The notes: generated by a model not told the origin, from the letters alone. 64,000 nucleotides of DNA from Gemmatimonadaceae bacterium (GCA_036504815.1 DASXUN010000028.1:1-64000); one strand, 5' to 3'; shown: positions 9,669 through 18,442, counted from the stretch's first letter. Translations and numbers: made by a program.

Positions 9669-10490
9669 CTACTTCAGGTCCCGCAGCAGGGCCGCCGCGA
9701 GGGTCGCCGCCTCGGACTTGGGATACTTGTCGATCACCTGCTGCAACAGCGTGCGCGCCTGGCGTGTCTGCCCCGCCACCTTGAGCGCGACGGCGCGCTT
9801 GTAGATGGCGACCGGCGCGCGCTCCGACGCCGGATACTTCTCGGCGACCAGCGCGAAGACCGAATCGGCCTCCACCGCGCTCCCCGCGGAGGCGTACGCC
9901 TCCGCAATCCAGTACTGCGCCTCGGGGGCGAGGTCGGACGTGGGATACTGGGTGAGCAGGTCGCTGAACGCCGCGCGGGCCGCCGAGGTCGCGCCGCGCG
10001 CGAGCTGCTGCCGACCGAGGTCCATCAGCTGGTACGGTCCGGGCGACGGCGCATTGGGGACGGCGGCGGGTGCGGCGGTCGGCGGAGCGCCTGGCGCCGC
10101 GGCGGGCGGCACCGGCTGCGCGGTCTCCGCCGCCCGGGCCTCGAGCTGGGCACGCAGCGACTCCACCTGCTTGCGGCTCTGCCCCGTGAGTTCCTGCACC
10201 GTCAGCAGCTGCTCCTGCACCGAGCGCATCGACATCGAGACATCGCCCTGGAAGCGTTGCAGCGTGCCGTTCGCGACGCGCAGTGAATCGGCGACGTTGG
10301 TAAGCGACTGGATGATGCGGCGCAACTGCACGGCGCGCGCCGTGTCGGCCGAGGCGGCCTGTGCGGCGGCGAGCTGCAGGCGGGCGATGTCACCCTGGAG
10401 GATGCGCACATCGCCCCGGGTGGCAAAGCACGCCCCGGCCGTCAGGATGACGGCCGGAGCAATCAGGACGCGAGCGATACGACGAATCAC
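9669..10490 (-). CDS. cpoB: Tol-Pal system protein CpoB (YbgF-like), lipoprotein
   Basis: The 273-residue envelope protein has a signal sequence ending TAGAC (candidate lipidated Cys21), a helical coiled-coil region (about residues 28-125), a proline/alanine linker, and C-terminal TPR repeats of the YbgF type (QLMDLGRQQLARGATSAARA onward). In proteobacteria CpoB couples Tol-Pal constriction energy with peptidoglycan synthesis. The start is GTG at 10490, which overlaps the pal TGA as GTGA. E. coli CpoB is soluble and periplasmic, so the lipobox is a difference; it is weak because the -3 residue is Ala. Confidence 0.88.
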   Translation of the reverse strand: MIRRIARVLIAPAVILTAGACFATRGDVRILQGDIARLQLAAAQAASADTARAVQLRRIIQSLTNVADSLRVANGTLQRFQGDVSMSMRSVQEQLLTVQELTGQSRKQVESLRAQLEARAAETAQPVPPAAAPGAPPTAAPAAVPNAPSPGPYQLMDLGRQQLARGATSAARAAFSDLLTQYPTSDLAPEAQYWIAEAYASAGSAVEADSVFALVAEKYPASERAPVAIYKRAVALKVAGQTRQARTLLQQVIDKYPKSEAATLAAALLRDLK

Positions 10491-11104
10491 TTGTTGGGAA
10501 GCTTGAAGGGGTTGGCGCCGGCGATGATCTCGAACTCATCGCGGCGATTCTTGGCCCACGCCTCTTCGTTGTCCTGCGCCACGGCGGGACGCTCCTCGCC
10601 GAAGCTCACGACGTCAATGCGATCGGCGGCGATGCCGCGGGCGATGAGGTACTGCTTCACCTCGGCGGCGCGGCGCTGGCCGAGCGCGAGGTTGTACTCA
10701 TCCGACCCGCGGTTGTCCGTGTGTCCGGCCACGCGAATGCGCATGTCGGGGTTGGCCTGGAAGACCGGGATCTTGGCCTCGAGCGTCGCCTTCTGGTCGT
10801 CGCGAATGTCCGACTTGTCGTAGTCGAAGTAGACCGGCACCGCGAAGGCCACCTTGGCGGCGGCGATGTCGGCGGCGAGCTTCGCGGCGGCCGCCTTGCG
10901 GGCGGCTTCCTCGGCGGCGGCGCGGCGTGCCGCTTCGGCGGCATCGCGCTTCGCCTTCTCGGCGGCATCCGCCGAATCCTGGTTGAACGGCTTCACGACG
11001 GGCGCCGGCGTCGGGACCACGACTGGCTTCTTCTTGCAGGCAGTCGTGGTCACAGCCGAGATCGCGACAGCGACGAGGGCGAGCGAACGAATACGAGCGT
11101 GCAT
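10487..11104 (-). CDS. pal: Peptidoglycan-associated lipoprotein Pal
   Basis: Pal anchors the outer membrane to peptidoglycan and partners TolB. The 205-residue product starts with a lipoprotein signal (MHARIRSLALVAVAISAVTT, Cys23), then an alanine/lysine/glutamate-rich helix (about residues 45-85) and an OmpA-like domain with FDYDKSDIR and the peptidoglycan-binding GHTDNRGSDEYNLALGQRRA. The ATG at 11104 is chosen because the signal peptide begins there; the open frame upstream codes for nothing recognisable. It lies 34 bases after tolB and overlaps cpoB by 4 bases. Confidence 0.96.
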   Translation of the reverse strand: MHARIRSLALVAVAISAVTTTACKKKPVVVPTPAPVVKPFNQDSADAAEKAKRDAAEAARRAAAEEAARKAAAAKLAADIAAAKVAFAVPVYFDYDKSDIRDDQKATLEAKIPVFQANPDMRIRVAGHTDNRGSDEYNLALGQRRAAEVKQYLIARGIAADRIDVVSFGEERPAVAQDNEEAWAKNRRDEFEIIAGANPFKLPNK

Positions 11105-11138
11105 GACTGGGTCTCCGGTGGGGGTACTTCGAATGCGA

Positions 11139-12437
11139 CTACGGTTGTTCCATGCGGGGCGACCAGGCCGCCTGCCGGGCCACACCAGCGCCTCGCGTCA
11201 GCTGCCGCGTGCGTCCCGATTCGGTGTCCAGCACCCACAGTTGCTTCGAGCCGCCACGAGTGGACGTGAACACCAGATGCCGGGCATCGGGGGCCCACGA
11301 CGGATTCTCGTTGCGCGCATCGCCGGTGAGCTGCTTGATGCGCCGGTCCCGCATGTTGATCACCATCACCTGCAGATTCGGTCCTTCCTGCGATGTGAAC
11401 GCCACGGCGCGGCCGTCGGGCGACCAGTCCGGATCGGAGCGATACGGCCGATCACCGCTGGGGGATTCCGTCAGCAACTCCGCGTTCGTTCCATCTGCAT
11501 CGGTAATATACACTTCGGGATGGCCGAGGCGACCCGAGATATATGCGATCTTGCGGCCGTCCGGACTGAACGAGGGCGACGACGTCGGCGTGCCGCGTCC
11601 GAAGGTCACCCGGCGGGGCTGCTCCCCTCCGCCGAAGGCCGAGACGGCATACAGGTCGGTGCCATCGTCACCGGCCGAACAGACCACCGTGCCGCCATCC
11701 GGCGAGAAGGTGGGCGTGAAGCTGGAGCCGCCCAGCCGCGGCATGCGGCGCGCCTGTCCGTTCTGCACATCGCGCACGACGACGCTCAGCCCGTCATCGG
11801 CCATCGCCGTGTAGGCGATGTAGCGGCCGGTCGGGTGCCAGGCCGGAGAGAGGGCCGTGCCGCCCACGCCGAGGGGCGAGAGGTTCGCGCCATCCGAATC
11901 CACCATCCAGAGCCGCTGGTCGCGTACGAAGACGATGCGGGTGGCCGCGACGCCGCGCACCGAGGTGATCCAGCGCTCGACTTCATCGCTCGCCCGGTGC
12001 AGCGTCATCCTCCACGCCGGCGAGAGCGAGGCCGCGCCGCGGAAGGCGAAGTCGCCGACGTTCAGCACCCGCTTGGCCGCCACATCGTGCACGGCCACGT
12101 GCAGCGAACCCTCTCGTGTCACCGACGCCTGCACGATGGCCGAGGCGCCGAGCTTCGCGAAGAGCTCGTAGTTGAACCGCCCCGAGGGGGGCGGACCGGC
12201 GTCGGCGCTGATGACGGTCAGCCGGTCGCCGAAATCGAGGTCGCGCGCGAGGATGGCGCGCACGGAATCCCCCGCCTCACCGCCCACGGCGGTGACAAAG
12301 ACGCCTGGGCGCGTGCTCGGATCGTACGTCAGGCCGACACGGACTCCGGTGGGAATCGTGTCCTGCCCGAAGACGGTGACGGGGCACAGGCACAGCAGGG
12401 CGGCGAACAGCGGGAGTGGACGGCGGCTCAGAAGCAT
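11139..12437 (-). CDS. tolB: TolB, periplasmic beta-propeller
   Basis: The 432-residue protein has a signal peptide (about residues 1-25, ending VFGQ), an N-terminal domain, and a six-bladed propeller with repeated SPDGR/SPDG and WSPDGRAVAF motifs, as in TolB. It links Pal with the inner-membrane TolQRA motor. The ATG at 12437 shares one base with the upstream TGA (TGATG); an in-frame TTG one codon earlier is less likely. Confidence 0.95.
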   Translation of the reverse strand: MLLSRRPLPLFAALLCLCPVTVFGQDTIPTGVRVGLTYDPSTRPGVFVTAVGGEAGDSVRAILARDLDFGDRLTVISADAGPPPSGRFNYELFAKLGASAIVQASVTREGSLHVAVHDVAAKRVLNVGDFAFRGAASLSPAWRMTLHRASDEVERWITSVRGVAATRIVFVRDQRLWMVDSDGANLSPLGVGGTALSPAWHPTGRYIAYTAMADDGLSVVVRDVQNGQARRMPRLGGSSFTPTFSPDGGTVVCSAGDDGTDLYAVSAFGGGEQPRRVTFGRGTPTSSPSFSPDGRKIAYISGRLGHPEVYITDADGTNAELLTESPSGDRPYRSDPDWSPDGRAVAFTSQEGPNLQVMVINMRDRRIKQLTGDARNENPSWAPDARHLVFTSTRGGSKQLWVLDTESGRTRQLTRGAGVARQAAWSPRMEQP

Positions 12438-13132
12438 CAACGCAGGGTCTTCGGGTCAAAGCGGAAGATGACAGGGAGCACGTCATCCATGAACTGCGTG
12501 GGGAGCGGGCCCCAGGCCTTCGCGGCGGCGGCGGCTTCAACCGCCCCCTGGCATTCGAGGTCGAACGAGTAGGACCCGCTCTTCTGCAGGAAGCGGAAGC
12601 CCGCCATCGAGCCGTCCCGCCGGATGAAGAAGAAGACTTCGGCCGTGCGCATCGACTTGTCCGTCGGTGCGAAGTTCAGCCGCACCTGGCGCACGATGTT
12701 CTGGAGATACCCCGGAAACGGGAAGTCGATCCCCTCGGTGCGGATGTTGGCGACATCGGCCCCCGCGCCGCCCACCGCGCCGCCACCGGCGCGGGGCGCG
12801 CTGGCGCCGGCTTTGCTCTTGGGCACGGGCGTCGCCTTCGTCGCCGTCTTCGCGTTCGCGGCCGCGGGCTTCTTGAGCGGCACGGCGTCCGGCGTCGGCT
12901 TCGGCGGCGTCTTGGCCTTCGTGGCCGCATCAGCCGGCGCATCGGTCACCGTCCCGATCGCGGGCGGACCCGCGGGGGCGGCGATCAGCTCGACCTTGTA
13001 CATCGGCGGAAGATTGACCTTCCCCTCGGCGCGCGACGCGAGAACGAGCGCCGCCGCAACCAGCACGTGCAACGCCGCCGACGCGACGAGCGGCGCCGCA
13101 ATGCCCGTCGGGCGCGCCTGCGCGCGAATCAC
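12437..13132 (-). CDS. TolA/TonB-like energy-transducing protein
   Basis: The 231-residue product has a single N-terminal membrane anchor (IAAPLVASAALHVLVAAALV), an alanine/lysine/proline-rich periplasmic spacer (about residues 60-115), and a C-terminal TonB/TolA-type domain (YLQNIVRQVRLNFAP to the end). Position between tolR and tolB shows it is the functional TolA of this cassette, transmitting proton-motive force from TolQR to the outer membrane. The GTG start overlaps the tolR TGA (GTGA). Confidence 0.88.
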   Translation of the reverse strand: MIRAQARPTGIAAPLVASAALHVLVAAALVLASRAEGKVNLPPMYKVELIAAPAGPPAIGTVTDAPADAATKAKTPPKPTPDAVPLKKPAAANAKTATKATPVPKSKAGASAPRAGGGAVGGAGADVANIRTEGIDFPFPGYLQNIVRQVRLNFAPTDKSMRTAEVFFFIRRDGSMAGFRFLQKSGSYSFDLECQGAVEAAAAAKAWGPLPTQFMDDVLPVIFRFDPKTLR

Positions 13133-13545
13133 GGCTGTACGGACTCCGGTTCCGTGACGAGGCCGACGTTGACGATGCCGGCCTTCTGGATGGTGGCGAG
13201 CACCTGCGCCACGACGCCGTACGGCGCACCCTGATCGGCGCGCACGTAGACGCCTTCGCGCCCGGCCTTGGACGAGAGCATCTTGAACGTCGACTTGAAC
13301 TCGGGCAGGGACATGCCCGTCTCGTCCACGTAGACGCGGCCGTTGGCGGCGACGCTGACGACGACCCCGCCCTTGGGCTCCAGGGACCGCGACTCGGTCT
13401 TCGGCAGGCGCACGTCCACGCCGCCCTGCATCAGCGGCGCCGTCATCATGAAGATGACGAGCAGGAGCATCATCACGTCGATGAGCGAGACGACGTTGAT
13501 GTCCGCGTTCAGCGGCGTCCGGTCCCCGTGCGTGCGGCGGCGCAC
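13129..13545 (-). CDS. tolR: Biopolymer transport protein TolR (ExbD family)
   Basis: The 138-residue protein has the ExbD/TolR transmembrane helix with its proton-carrying aspartate (NVVSLIDVMMLLLVIFMMTA), followed by a periplasmic domain (YVRADQGAPYG). It forms the proton channel with TolQ. Start is GTG, two bases after the tolQ TAG. Confidence 0.95.
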   Translation of the reverse strand: MRRRTHGDRTPLNADINVVSLIDVMMLLLVIFMMTAPLMQGGVDVRLPKTESRSLEPKGGVVVSVAANGRVYVDETGMSLPEFKSTFKMLSSKAGREGVYVRADQGAPYGVVAQVLATIQKAGIVNVGLVTEPESVQP

Positions 13546-13546
13546 G

Positions 13547-14236
13547 CTAGACCCGGCCCTCGCGGGCCATCAGGGCGATGACTTCGGAACCGAAGCCCTC
13601 GAGCTCGCCATCGAACCGGTTGAGGCGCGCGGCGAAGATGTTGTACGCGAAGGTCGCCGGAATGGCGACGGCGAGCGCCGCGGCCGTGGCGATGAGCGCT
13701 TCGGCGACACCCGGCGCGACGGCGCCAAGATTGCCCGACCCCTTGATGGCGACACCCAGGAACGCGTCGATGACGCCGAGCACGGTGCCGAGGAGGCCGA
13801 TCAGCGGGCTCGCCGAACCAATGACCGCGAGCGACGGAATGAAGCGGCCGAGCGCGTCACGCTCGGTGGTCACTTCGGCGTCGAGCAGCAGGCGCATGGC
13901 CTCCACCTGCGACTCGCGCAGCGCCTTGGTGTTCCCCTCGGCGTCGCGCAGCGCCGTGTCCTGCAGGAAGTTCACGGCGCGCGCGAAGACGCGATTGAAG
14001 GGCGACGCCGGCGCCTTGCGGGCCACGGCAACCGCCTGCTCGAGCCTGGTCGCGCGGGCGAACTCGCGCAGGAAGGCCTGCGAGGCCTTCGTCATCCGGC
14101 GGAACTCGAACCACTTCGCCAGCATGATGCCCCAGCTGTACAGCGACAACAGCAGGAGCAGCGCCAGCACGATCTTCGTCGCCAGGACGGAGTTGACGAT
14201 GAGTTCGAGGGGGGTGGTTGGGATGGCGGAGTTCAT
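13547..14236 (-). CDS. tolQ: MotA/TolQ/ExbB proton channel protein TolQ
   Basis: This 229-residue membrane protein has a first helix near residues 12-35 (NSVLATKIVLALLLLLSLYS), a large cytoplasmic loop, and two C-terminal helices with GLLGTVLGVIDAFLGVA and the channel segment IATAAALAVAIPATFAYNI typical of TolQ/ExbB. It leads the tolQ-tolR-tolA-tolB-pal-cpoB run. Directly upstream of its ATG is a GATT-word repeat sharing an exact 19-mer with the rel leader. Confidence 0.95.
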   Translation of the reverse strand: MNSAIPTTPLELIVNSVLATKIVLALLLLLSLYSWGIMLAKWFEFRRMTKASQAFLREFARATRLEQAVAVARKAPASPFNRVFARAVNFLQDTALRDAEGNTKALRESQVEAMRLLLDAEVTTERDALGRFIPSLAVIGSASPLIGLLGTVLGVIDAFLGVAIKGSGNLGAVAPGVAEALIATAAALAVAIPATFAYNIFAARLNRFDGELEGFGSEVIALMAREGRV

Positions 14237-14239
14237 GAC

Positions 14240-14335
14240 TGCGGATTGAGGATATGGAATCCGGACGACGATTCAGGATATGGATTTTGGACTTCGATTC
14301 GTGATAGCGATTCAGGATTTCGATTCGCGATTGTA
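14240..14335. repeat. GATT-word leader repeat upstream of tolQ
   Basis: A degenerate 6-7 bp period array (GATTCAGGATTTCGATTCGCG and related words) lying between the epimerase 3' end and tolQ. It contains TGAGGATATGGAATCCGGA at 14247-14265, an exact copy of 24555-24573 in front of rel. In both places the 19-mer starts about 10 bases before the start codon. Confidence 0.75.
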
Positions 14336-14375
14336 CTCGCACGCCACCGTCATCTTGCCACCCACGCCGACCGCG

Positions 14376-15329
14376 CTATCCGCGGCGGGCGGCGAAATAC
14401 TCGAACGTCTCCTTCAGTCCCGCTTCCAGCGTGCGCTGCGGTCTCCAACCGAGCTGGCGCTGCACCTTACCGATACTGACGGCGGACCGCACCTGTTCCC
14501 CGGGACGCGCGGGAGCGAACTCGAGCGCGGCGCTGCGCCCGCTGACGGCGAGCAGCGTGTTGGCGAGCGTGACCACATCGGTCTCGACCCCGGTCCCGAT
14601 GTTCATGGCGCGGCTGTCGAGCCGGCCGACGGCAGGGAGCGGCGCCGTGGCGATGGCGGCGTTGGCGGCGGCGACATCCTTTACGTGCACGTAGTCGCGC
14701 GTCTGCCGGCCGTCGCCGAAAATGGTGAGCGGCTTCCCCTCGAGCAGGCGGTTGCAGAAGATCGCGACGACGCCCGCCTCGCCGTGCGGATCCTGCCGCG
14801 GTCCGTACACGTTGGCGTAGCGCAGCACCGCCCCTTCGAGGCCGTGGATGCGGCCGTAGTACGCGAGGTAATGCTCGACGGCGAGCTTCGCGATGCCGTA
14901 GGGCGAGTCGGGATCCTTCGCGAACTCCTCGACGTTGGGCGGCGTGACGAAATCGCCGTAGATCGCCCCACCGGTTGAGGCGAAGACGAAGCGCGGACGG
15001 CTGGTCGCCGCGCGCACCGCCTCGAGCAGGTTCAGCGCGCCGAGAACGTTGATGGAGGCATCGTGGACCGGATCGTTGACGCTCTTGCGCACGTCAATCT
15101 GCGCGGCCTGGTGCAGCACGACGTCGAAGCCGCCTTCGCGCAGCAGGCGCGCCGCGTCGGCGCTGCGCACGTCGAGTTGCACGAATTCGGCCGCGGCCGG
15201 CACGTTCTCGCGCCGGCCGGACGACAGGTCATCGAGGACGACGACGTGGAAGCCGCGGTCGAGCAGGGCGTCGGCGATGTGCGAGCCGATGAACCCCGCG
15301 CCGCCAGTGACGAGCGCGCGTGAAGTCAT
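14376..15329 (-). CDS. NAD-dependent sugar nucleotide epimerase/dehydratase (GalE-like)
   Basis: An extended short-chain dehydrogenase of 317 residues with the Rossmann motif GGAGFIG (residues 9-15), Ser118/Thr119 in ASTGG and the catalytic pair Tyr144/Lys148 (YGIAK). The C-terminal half has GDGRQTRDYVHVKDVA, usual in UDP-glucose/UDP-glucuronate 4-epimerases. It probably interconverts a UDP-hexose for envelope polysaccharide; exact substrate is not readable. It is not next to the main sugar cluster at 36.6-48.5 kb. Confidence 0.88.
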   Translation of the reverse strand: MTSRALVTGGAGFIGSHIADALLDRGFHVVVLDDLSSGRRENVPAAAEFVQLDVRSADAARLLREGGFDVVLHQAAQIDVRKSVNDPVHDASINVLGALNLLEAVRAATSRPRFVFASTGGAIYGDFVTPPNVEEFAKDPDSPYGIAKLAVEHYLAYYGRIHGLEGAVLRYANVYGPRQDPHGEAGVVAIFCNRLLEGKPLTIFGDGRQTRDYVHVKDVAAANAAIATAPLPAVGRLDSRAMNIGTGVETDVVTLANTLLAVSGRSAALEFAPARPGEQVRSAVSIGKVQRQLGWRPQRTLEAGLKETFEYFAARRG

Positions 15330-15367
15330 GCGTGAAAACTAACCCGCCGAGCGCGGCGACGCCGCGC

Positions 15368-16489
15368 TCAGGGCATCTTGGCGGTCAGTCGTCCCTTCAT
15401 ACCCGTCGCGATGCTCGCCTGCGTCCGGCCGAGCAGGATGCCCGAGACACCGTAGGGAGTCACGCGCAGGAGCTGCAGCACGCCTGCCACCTCGGGTGCG
15501 TGCTCTTCGCCGGCCAATCCTTTTCCGAGTGGCGCGAGGAGGGTCACCTGGTCGCCGGGCACCACGCCGTCGCGCGACGTGAGCGAGAGGATCATGTACG
15601 AGCCGAGCGTGGGGATGACCGGGGTATCCTGGACCCAGCGAAGCTGCGTCTCGAGGCCGAACTCGATGGCGGCCGGATGCTTGTCGAGCTGCGGAATCAG
15701 CGTATCGAGCATCGTCACGCCCTGCCCTTCGTTGATGGGGCGGAAGCGCGTGCGGATCACGGCGCGCGCATCGCCCACGCCGGGATCCTGCTGCAGTTCG
15801 ACCACGCCGGTCACGATGATCACCTGCCCCTGCCCCGACAGGACGGGGCCCAGTTCATACGTCATGAAGCGCTGGCCGTCGACGCGCGGGGCCCCAACCG
15901 GGAGGCGCAGATAGACCGCCTCCTGCGACTGCGGGACGCGGACATCGAGGCTGGGTGTGACAATCTGCGACGTGGCCGCCTTGATTACCTGTCCGTGACC
16001 AGTCGGTCCGCCCTCGATCCAGACGAAGGGCGAGGCGAGATACTCACCCGGGCGCACGGCCTGGCGCGATTTCAGCAGGTTGGCGGAGACCCGCTCACCA
16101 CGCTGCCGCTTGAAGCGACGGGGGTCGAAGACGGTCGACGCATTCGGGTCGTACGGCGCGCTGCGGGCCGCCGCCTGCGGCGCCTCGGCCGCCCCCGCGA
16201 CGCTGGCCGGGAGCTTGAGCACCTCGCCCGGATAGATCCAGTGCGGGTCTTCGATGACCGCCGTATTCAAGCGGTAGATCTCGGGCCAAAGGTAGGCATC
16301 GCCCAGATACTGCTTCGCGAGGCTCCACAGGGTCTCGCCGCGGGCGACGGTATGCGTGGCCGGCGTCGCCACCTGGGCGGCCGGTTGCGCGCCAGCTTTG
16401 GACGGCGGCGTCGTGGGCTGCTGCGCCGAGACGGCGAGCGCGGCACCAAGGAACGCGGGGGTGATCAGCGAAACGCGGATGCGGGCCAT
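15368..16489 (-). CDS. LysM-domain envelope protein
   Basis: The 373-residue product has an N-terminal signal peptide (about residues 1-23, ALAVSAQQ) and one LysM domain (about residues 46-94: THTVARGETLWSLAKQYLG to YPGEVLKLP), which binds glycan chains of peptidoglycan. The rest (about 110-373) is predicted mainly beta and I do not recognise it. The ATG at 16489 is chosen from the signal peptide; an extended frame upstream only translates the 10 bp repeat at 16601-16668. Probably periplasmic or outer-membrane associated. Confidence 0.85.
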   Translation of the reverse strand: MARIRVSLITPAFLGAALAVSAQQPTTPPSKAGAQPAAQVATPATHTVARGETLWSLAKQYLGDAYLWPEIYRLNTAVIEDPHWIYPGEVLKLPASVAGAAEAPQAAARSAPYDPNASTVFDPRRFKRQRGERVSANLLKSRQAVRPGEYLASPFVWIEGGPTGHGQVIKAATSQIVTPSLDVRVPQSQEAVYLRLPVGAPRVDGQRFMTYELGPVLSGQGQVIIVTGVVELQQDPGVGDARAVIRTRFRPINEGQGVTMLDTLIPQLDKHPAAIEFGLETQLRWVQDTPVIPTLGSYMILSLTSRDGVVPGDQVTLLAPLGKGLAGEEHAPEVAGVLQLLRVTPYGVSGILLGRTQASIATGMKGRLTAKMP

Positions 16490-16600
16490 GGATGGGTCCG
16501 GTCGACGGGAAGGTCGTTGTAAAGCATGGCAGAACCCGCCCCCGCCCTCAAGGCGGAGACGGATGCTAACTGATAATTGGACGAATGAGGGGAAAAACCG

Positions 16601-16668
16601 ATACGGCAGAGTACGACAGAATACGACAGAATACGACAGAATACGACAGAGTACGACAGAGTGCGGCA
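16601..16668. repeat. 10 bp tandem repeat, unit TACGACAGAR
   Basis: Seven consecutive units with an exact 10-base period: ATACGGCAGA, GTACGACAGA, three of ATACGACAGA, GTACGACAGA, then a degenerate GTGCGGCAGC. It lies between the LysM gene and the lipoprotein gene whose stop is at 16680. The same unit, inverted, forms the array at 43321-43395. Confidence 0.95.
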
Positions 16669-16679
16669 GCAACAGCGCC

Positions 16680-17120
16680 TTACTTGCTGTTCACGGTCAC
16701 GTTGAACAGCCCCTGGCCGGACTGGGTGTCCGTGCAGCCATTCACGGTCACGGTGAACGTGAAGGTGGCCTGGCTGACGGCGCCGTATTCGACGTGCCTG
16801 GTCCCCGTCGCGCCGGCGGCGATGGACTCGATGGGCGATCGCCCCGGGAGGGTGATGAGTTCGAGCGTGCGGCCGGACTGGTTCACAACCTGGTACGCGT
16901 TGCCCGCGGTAAGGATCACCGTGCTCGGCGTGGCGACCGGACAGAAGCCGCTCCAGGTGGCGGGGAGCCCGCTGGGGCGGTAGGCGCTGGTCGCCTCTGC
17001 TGGCCCGATCGTGACCGTCGTGGTCGCGACGACGGCCGGCGCCGTGCTCGAGTCGGAGGACGAGGAGCACGCCGCGGCGAGGAACGCGACGGCAACAGCT
17101 GGAATGGCGCGAGCACGCAT
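16680..17120 (-). CDS. Small secreted lipoprotein, function unknown
   Basis: The 146-residue product has a clear lipoprotein signal (MRARAIPAVAVAFLAAAC, with SSSSDSS after the cysteine) and a compact beta-rich domain (about residues 45-146) with two cysteines (SGFCPV and VNGCTD) that could form a disulfide. I do not recognise the family. The ATG at 17120 is chosen from the signal peptide. Its 3' end is followed 12 bases later by the 10 bp repeat array. Confidence 0.75.
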   Translation of the reverse strand: MRARAIPAVAVAFLAAACSSSSDSSTAPAVVATTTVTIGPAEATSAYRPSGLPATWSGFCPVATPSTVILTAGNAYQVVNQSGRTLELITLPGRSPIESIAAGATGTRHVEYGAVSQATFTFTVTVNGCTDTQSGQGLFNVTVNSK

Positions 17121-17201
17121 CAGGGGGCTCCCGGAGGTTCGTGCGCCAACGATACGACGGATTCGCGCGGCGGGACAGGTTTGTCCTCGATCGCCGGCCT
17201 T

Positions 17202-17364
17202 TTCACCACGGAGGCACGGAGGGAAAGCCGAGGGGCACGGAGGAACCACAGCGGCCCGGAGGTGCAATTCGCGCCACGCAGAGGCCTGCGTGGCGCGAGG
17301 TCGTCACCCCAATTGTAGCCGTTCTCCGTGGCCCGCAGGCAGTTCTCCGTGCCTCCGTGGTGAA
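17202..17364. repeat. 163 bp palindromic element (CCACGGAGGCACGGAG) after ssb
   Basis: The ends are a perfect 20-base inverted repeat (TTCACCACGGAGGCACGGAG and its complement). The centre is a second perfect 12 bp inverted repeat, CGCGCCACGCAG (17270-17281) with CTGCGTGGCGCG (17286-17297), separated by 4 bases. The arms carry repeated CACGGAGG words. It fills the gap downstream of ssb (stop 23 bases away) and upstream of the lipoprotein gene. Similar CACGGAGG/CACAGAG intergenic words occur in some other phyla, but I cannot name this element. Confidence 0.85.
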
Positions 17365-17387
17365 GAAACCCGAGCGGCGTGCCGAAC

Positions 17388-17876
17388 TCAGAACGGCAGG
17401 TCGTCGTCCGCCTCGAGGCCGCCCGGGAACTCTTCGAAGTCACCCGACGGGGCGGCCGCGGCGCCCTTGGCGGGGGCGGCGGAACGGCTGCGGGACGGGG
17501 CGCTCCCCTCGAAATCACCGCCCTTGCCACCGAGCAGCATGATTTCGCGGACGTTGATCTCCGTCACGTACTTGGTCTGGTTCTCCTTGTCCTGGTACTG
17601 CCGATACTCGATGCGCCCCTCGACGTAGAGCTTCTCGCCCTTCTTGCAGTAGCGCTCGATGATGTCGGCGAGACCCATCCCGCCGGCCTTGCCGTTCCAG
17701 GCGACGCACTTGTGCCACTCGGTCTTCTCCTGCTTCTCGCTCCCGCCCTGCCCGCCCCACGACCGGCTGGTGGCCAGCGAGAACGATGCCACCTTGCTCC
17801 CGTTCGACGTCGTGCGGATCTCGGGATCGGCCCCGAGGTTTCCAATCAGCGTCACCTTGTTCAAGCTGCGGCTCAC
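17388..17876 (-). CDS. ssb: Single-stranded DNA-binding protein
   Basis: SSB coats single-stranded DNA during replication and repair. The 162-residue product has an OB-fold (SLNKVTLIGNLGADPEIR to about residue 110), a flexible alanine/serine-rich linker, and the acidic protein-interaction tip DDDLPF. The GTG start at 17876 (VSRSLNKV) is fixed by a strong GAGGAGG Shine-Dalgarno 5 bases upstream. A candidate promoter lies at 17922-17950, so ssb probably starts its own transcript. Confidence 0.96.
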   Translation of the reverse strand: MSRSLNKVTLIGNLGADPEIRTTSNGSKVASFSLATSRSWGGQGGSEKQEKTEWHKCVAWNGKAGGMGLADIIERYCKKGEKLYVEGRIEYRQYQDKENQTKYVTEINVREIMLLGGKGGDFEGSAPSRSRSAAPAKGAAAAPSGDFEEFPGGLEADDDLPF

Positions 17877-17921
17877 AACTCCTCCTCGCGTATGAAGTCC
17901 GTACGTCGTCGTTGACAGTAA

Positions 17922-17950
17922 AGATACGCCCCTCGACTGACACAACCAAT
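17922..17950 (-). promoter_or_regulatory. Candidate sigma-70-like promoter of ssb
   Basis: Read on the minus strand, TTGGTT and TATCTT are separated by 17 bases, about 45 bases before the ssb start codon. Matches to TTGACA and TATAAT are 3/6 and 4/6, so this is suggestive only. Confidence 0.35.
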
Positions 17951-18001
17951 CGGCCGCCGCCGGGCGCAGGACATTGCGGCCGACCTTGGGTCGCCGCGCA
18001 C

Positions 18002-18442
18002 CTACCCGAGATCGCGGCGCAGGACGAGGGCGTCCTCGGACGGGTTCTGATAGTACTTCGGACGCCGTCCGACCTCGTGGAATCCCCGGCTGGCATAGAG
18101 CCGCTGCGCCGCGTGATTCGATGCGCGGACCTCGAGGAACATGACCATCAGCCCTTCCTCGTGCGCCTGCCGCAGCGCGGCGTCGAGCAGCAGCGCCCCG
18201 AGGCCGCGGGCGCGCCGCGGGGGATCCACGGCGAGGTTCGCGAGCTCACATTCTTCGCCCGAGACCCACACCACGGCATAGCCGGCGACAACGCCGTCCT
18301 CGAGGGCGACGCTCATGCGCACGAAGCCATGCGCGAGCGAGTCGGTAAAGCTCTTCAGCGACCAGGGATCACCGAAGGACGCGCACTCGATCGCCTCGAT
18401 CGCCGGCAGGTCGGCCGTGGTGGCCGCGCGGATGGTCGCCAC
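18002..18442 (-). CDS. rimI: Ribosomal-protein-alanine N-acetyltransferase RimI
   Basis: A GNAT-fold acetyltransferase of 146 residues. It has the acetyl-CoA loop in RRARGLGALLLDAALRQA, EVRASNHAAQRLYASRGF, and the C-terminal YYQNPSEDALVLRRDL typical of RimI, which acetylates the N-terminus of ribosomal protein S18. The GTG at 18442 is chosen because its first G is the last base of the tsaB TAG (TAGTG); a longer open frame continues upstream inside tsaB. Linkage to tsaB/tsaE is the usual arrangement. Confidence 0.93.
   Translation of the reverse strand: MATIRAATTADLPAIEAIECASFGDPWSLKSFTDSLAHGFVRMSVALEDGVVAGYAVVWVSGEECELANLAVDPPRRARGLGALLLDAALRQAHEEGLMVMFLEVRASNHAAQRLYASRGFHEVGRRPKYYQNPSEDALVLRRDLG

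Noticed and set aside
16490-16672. N-terminal extension of the LysM protein through the 10 bp repeat
   Set aside because: The extension would only translate tandem repeat sequence and place the clear signal peptide internally.
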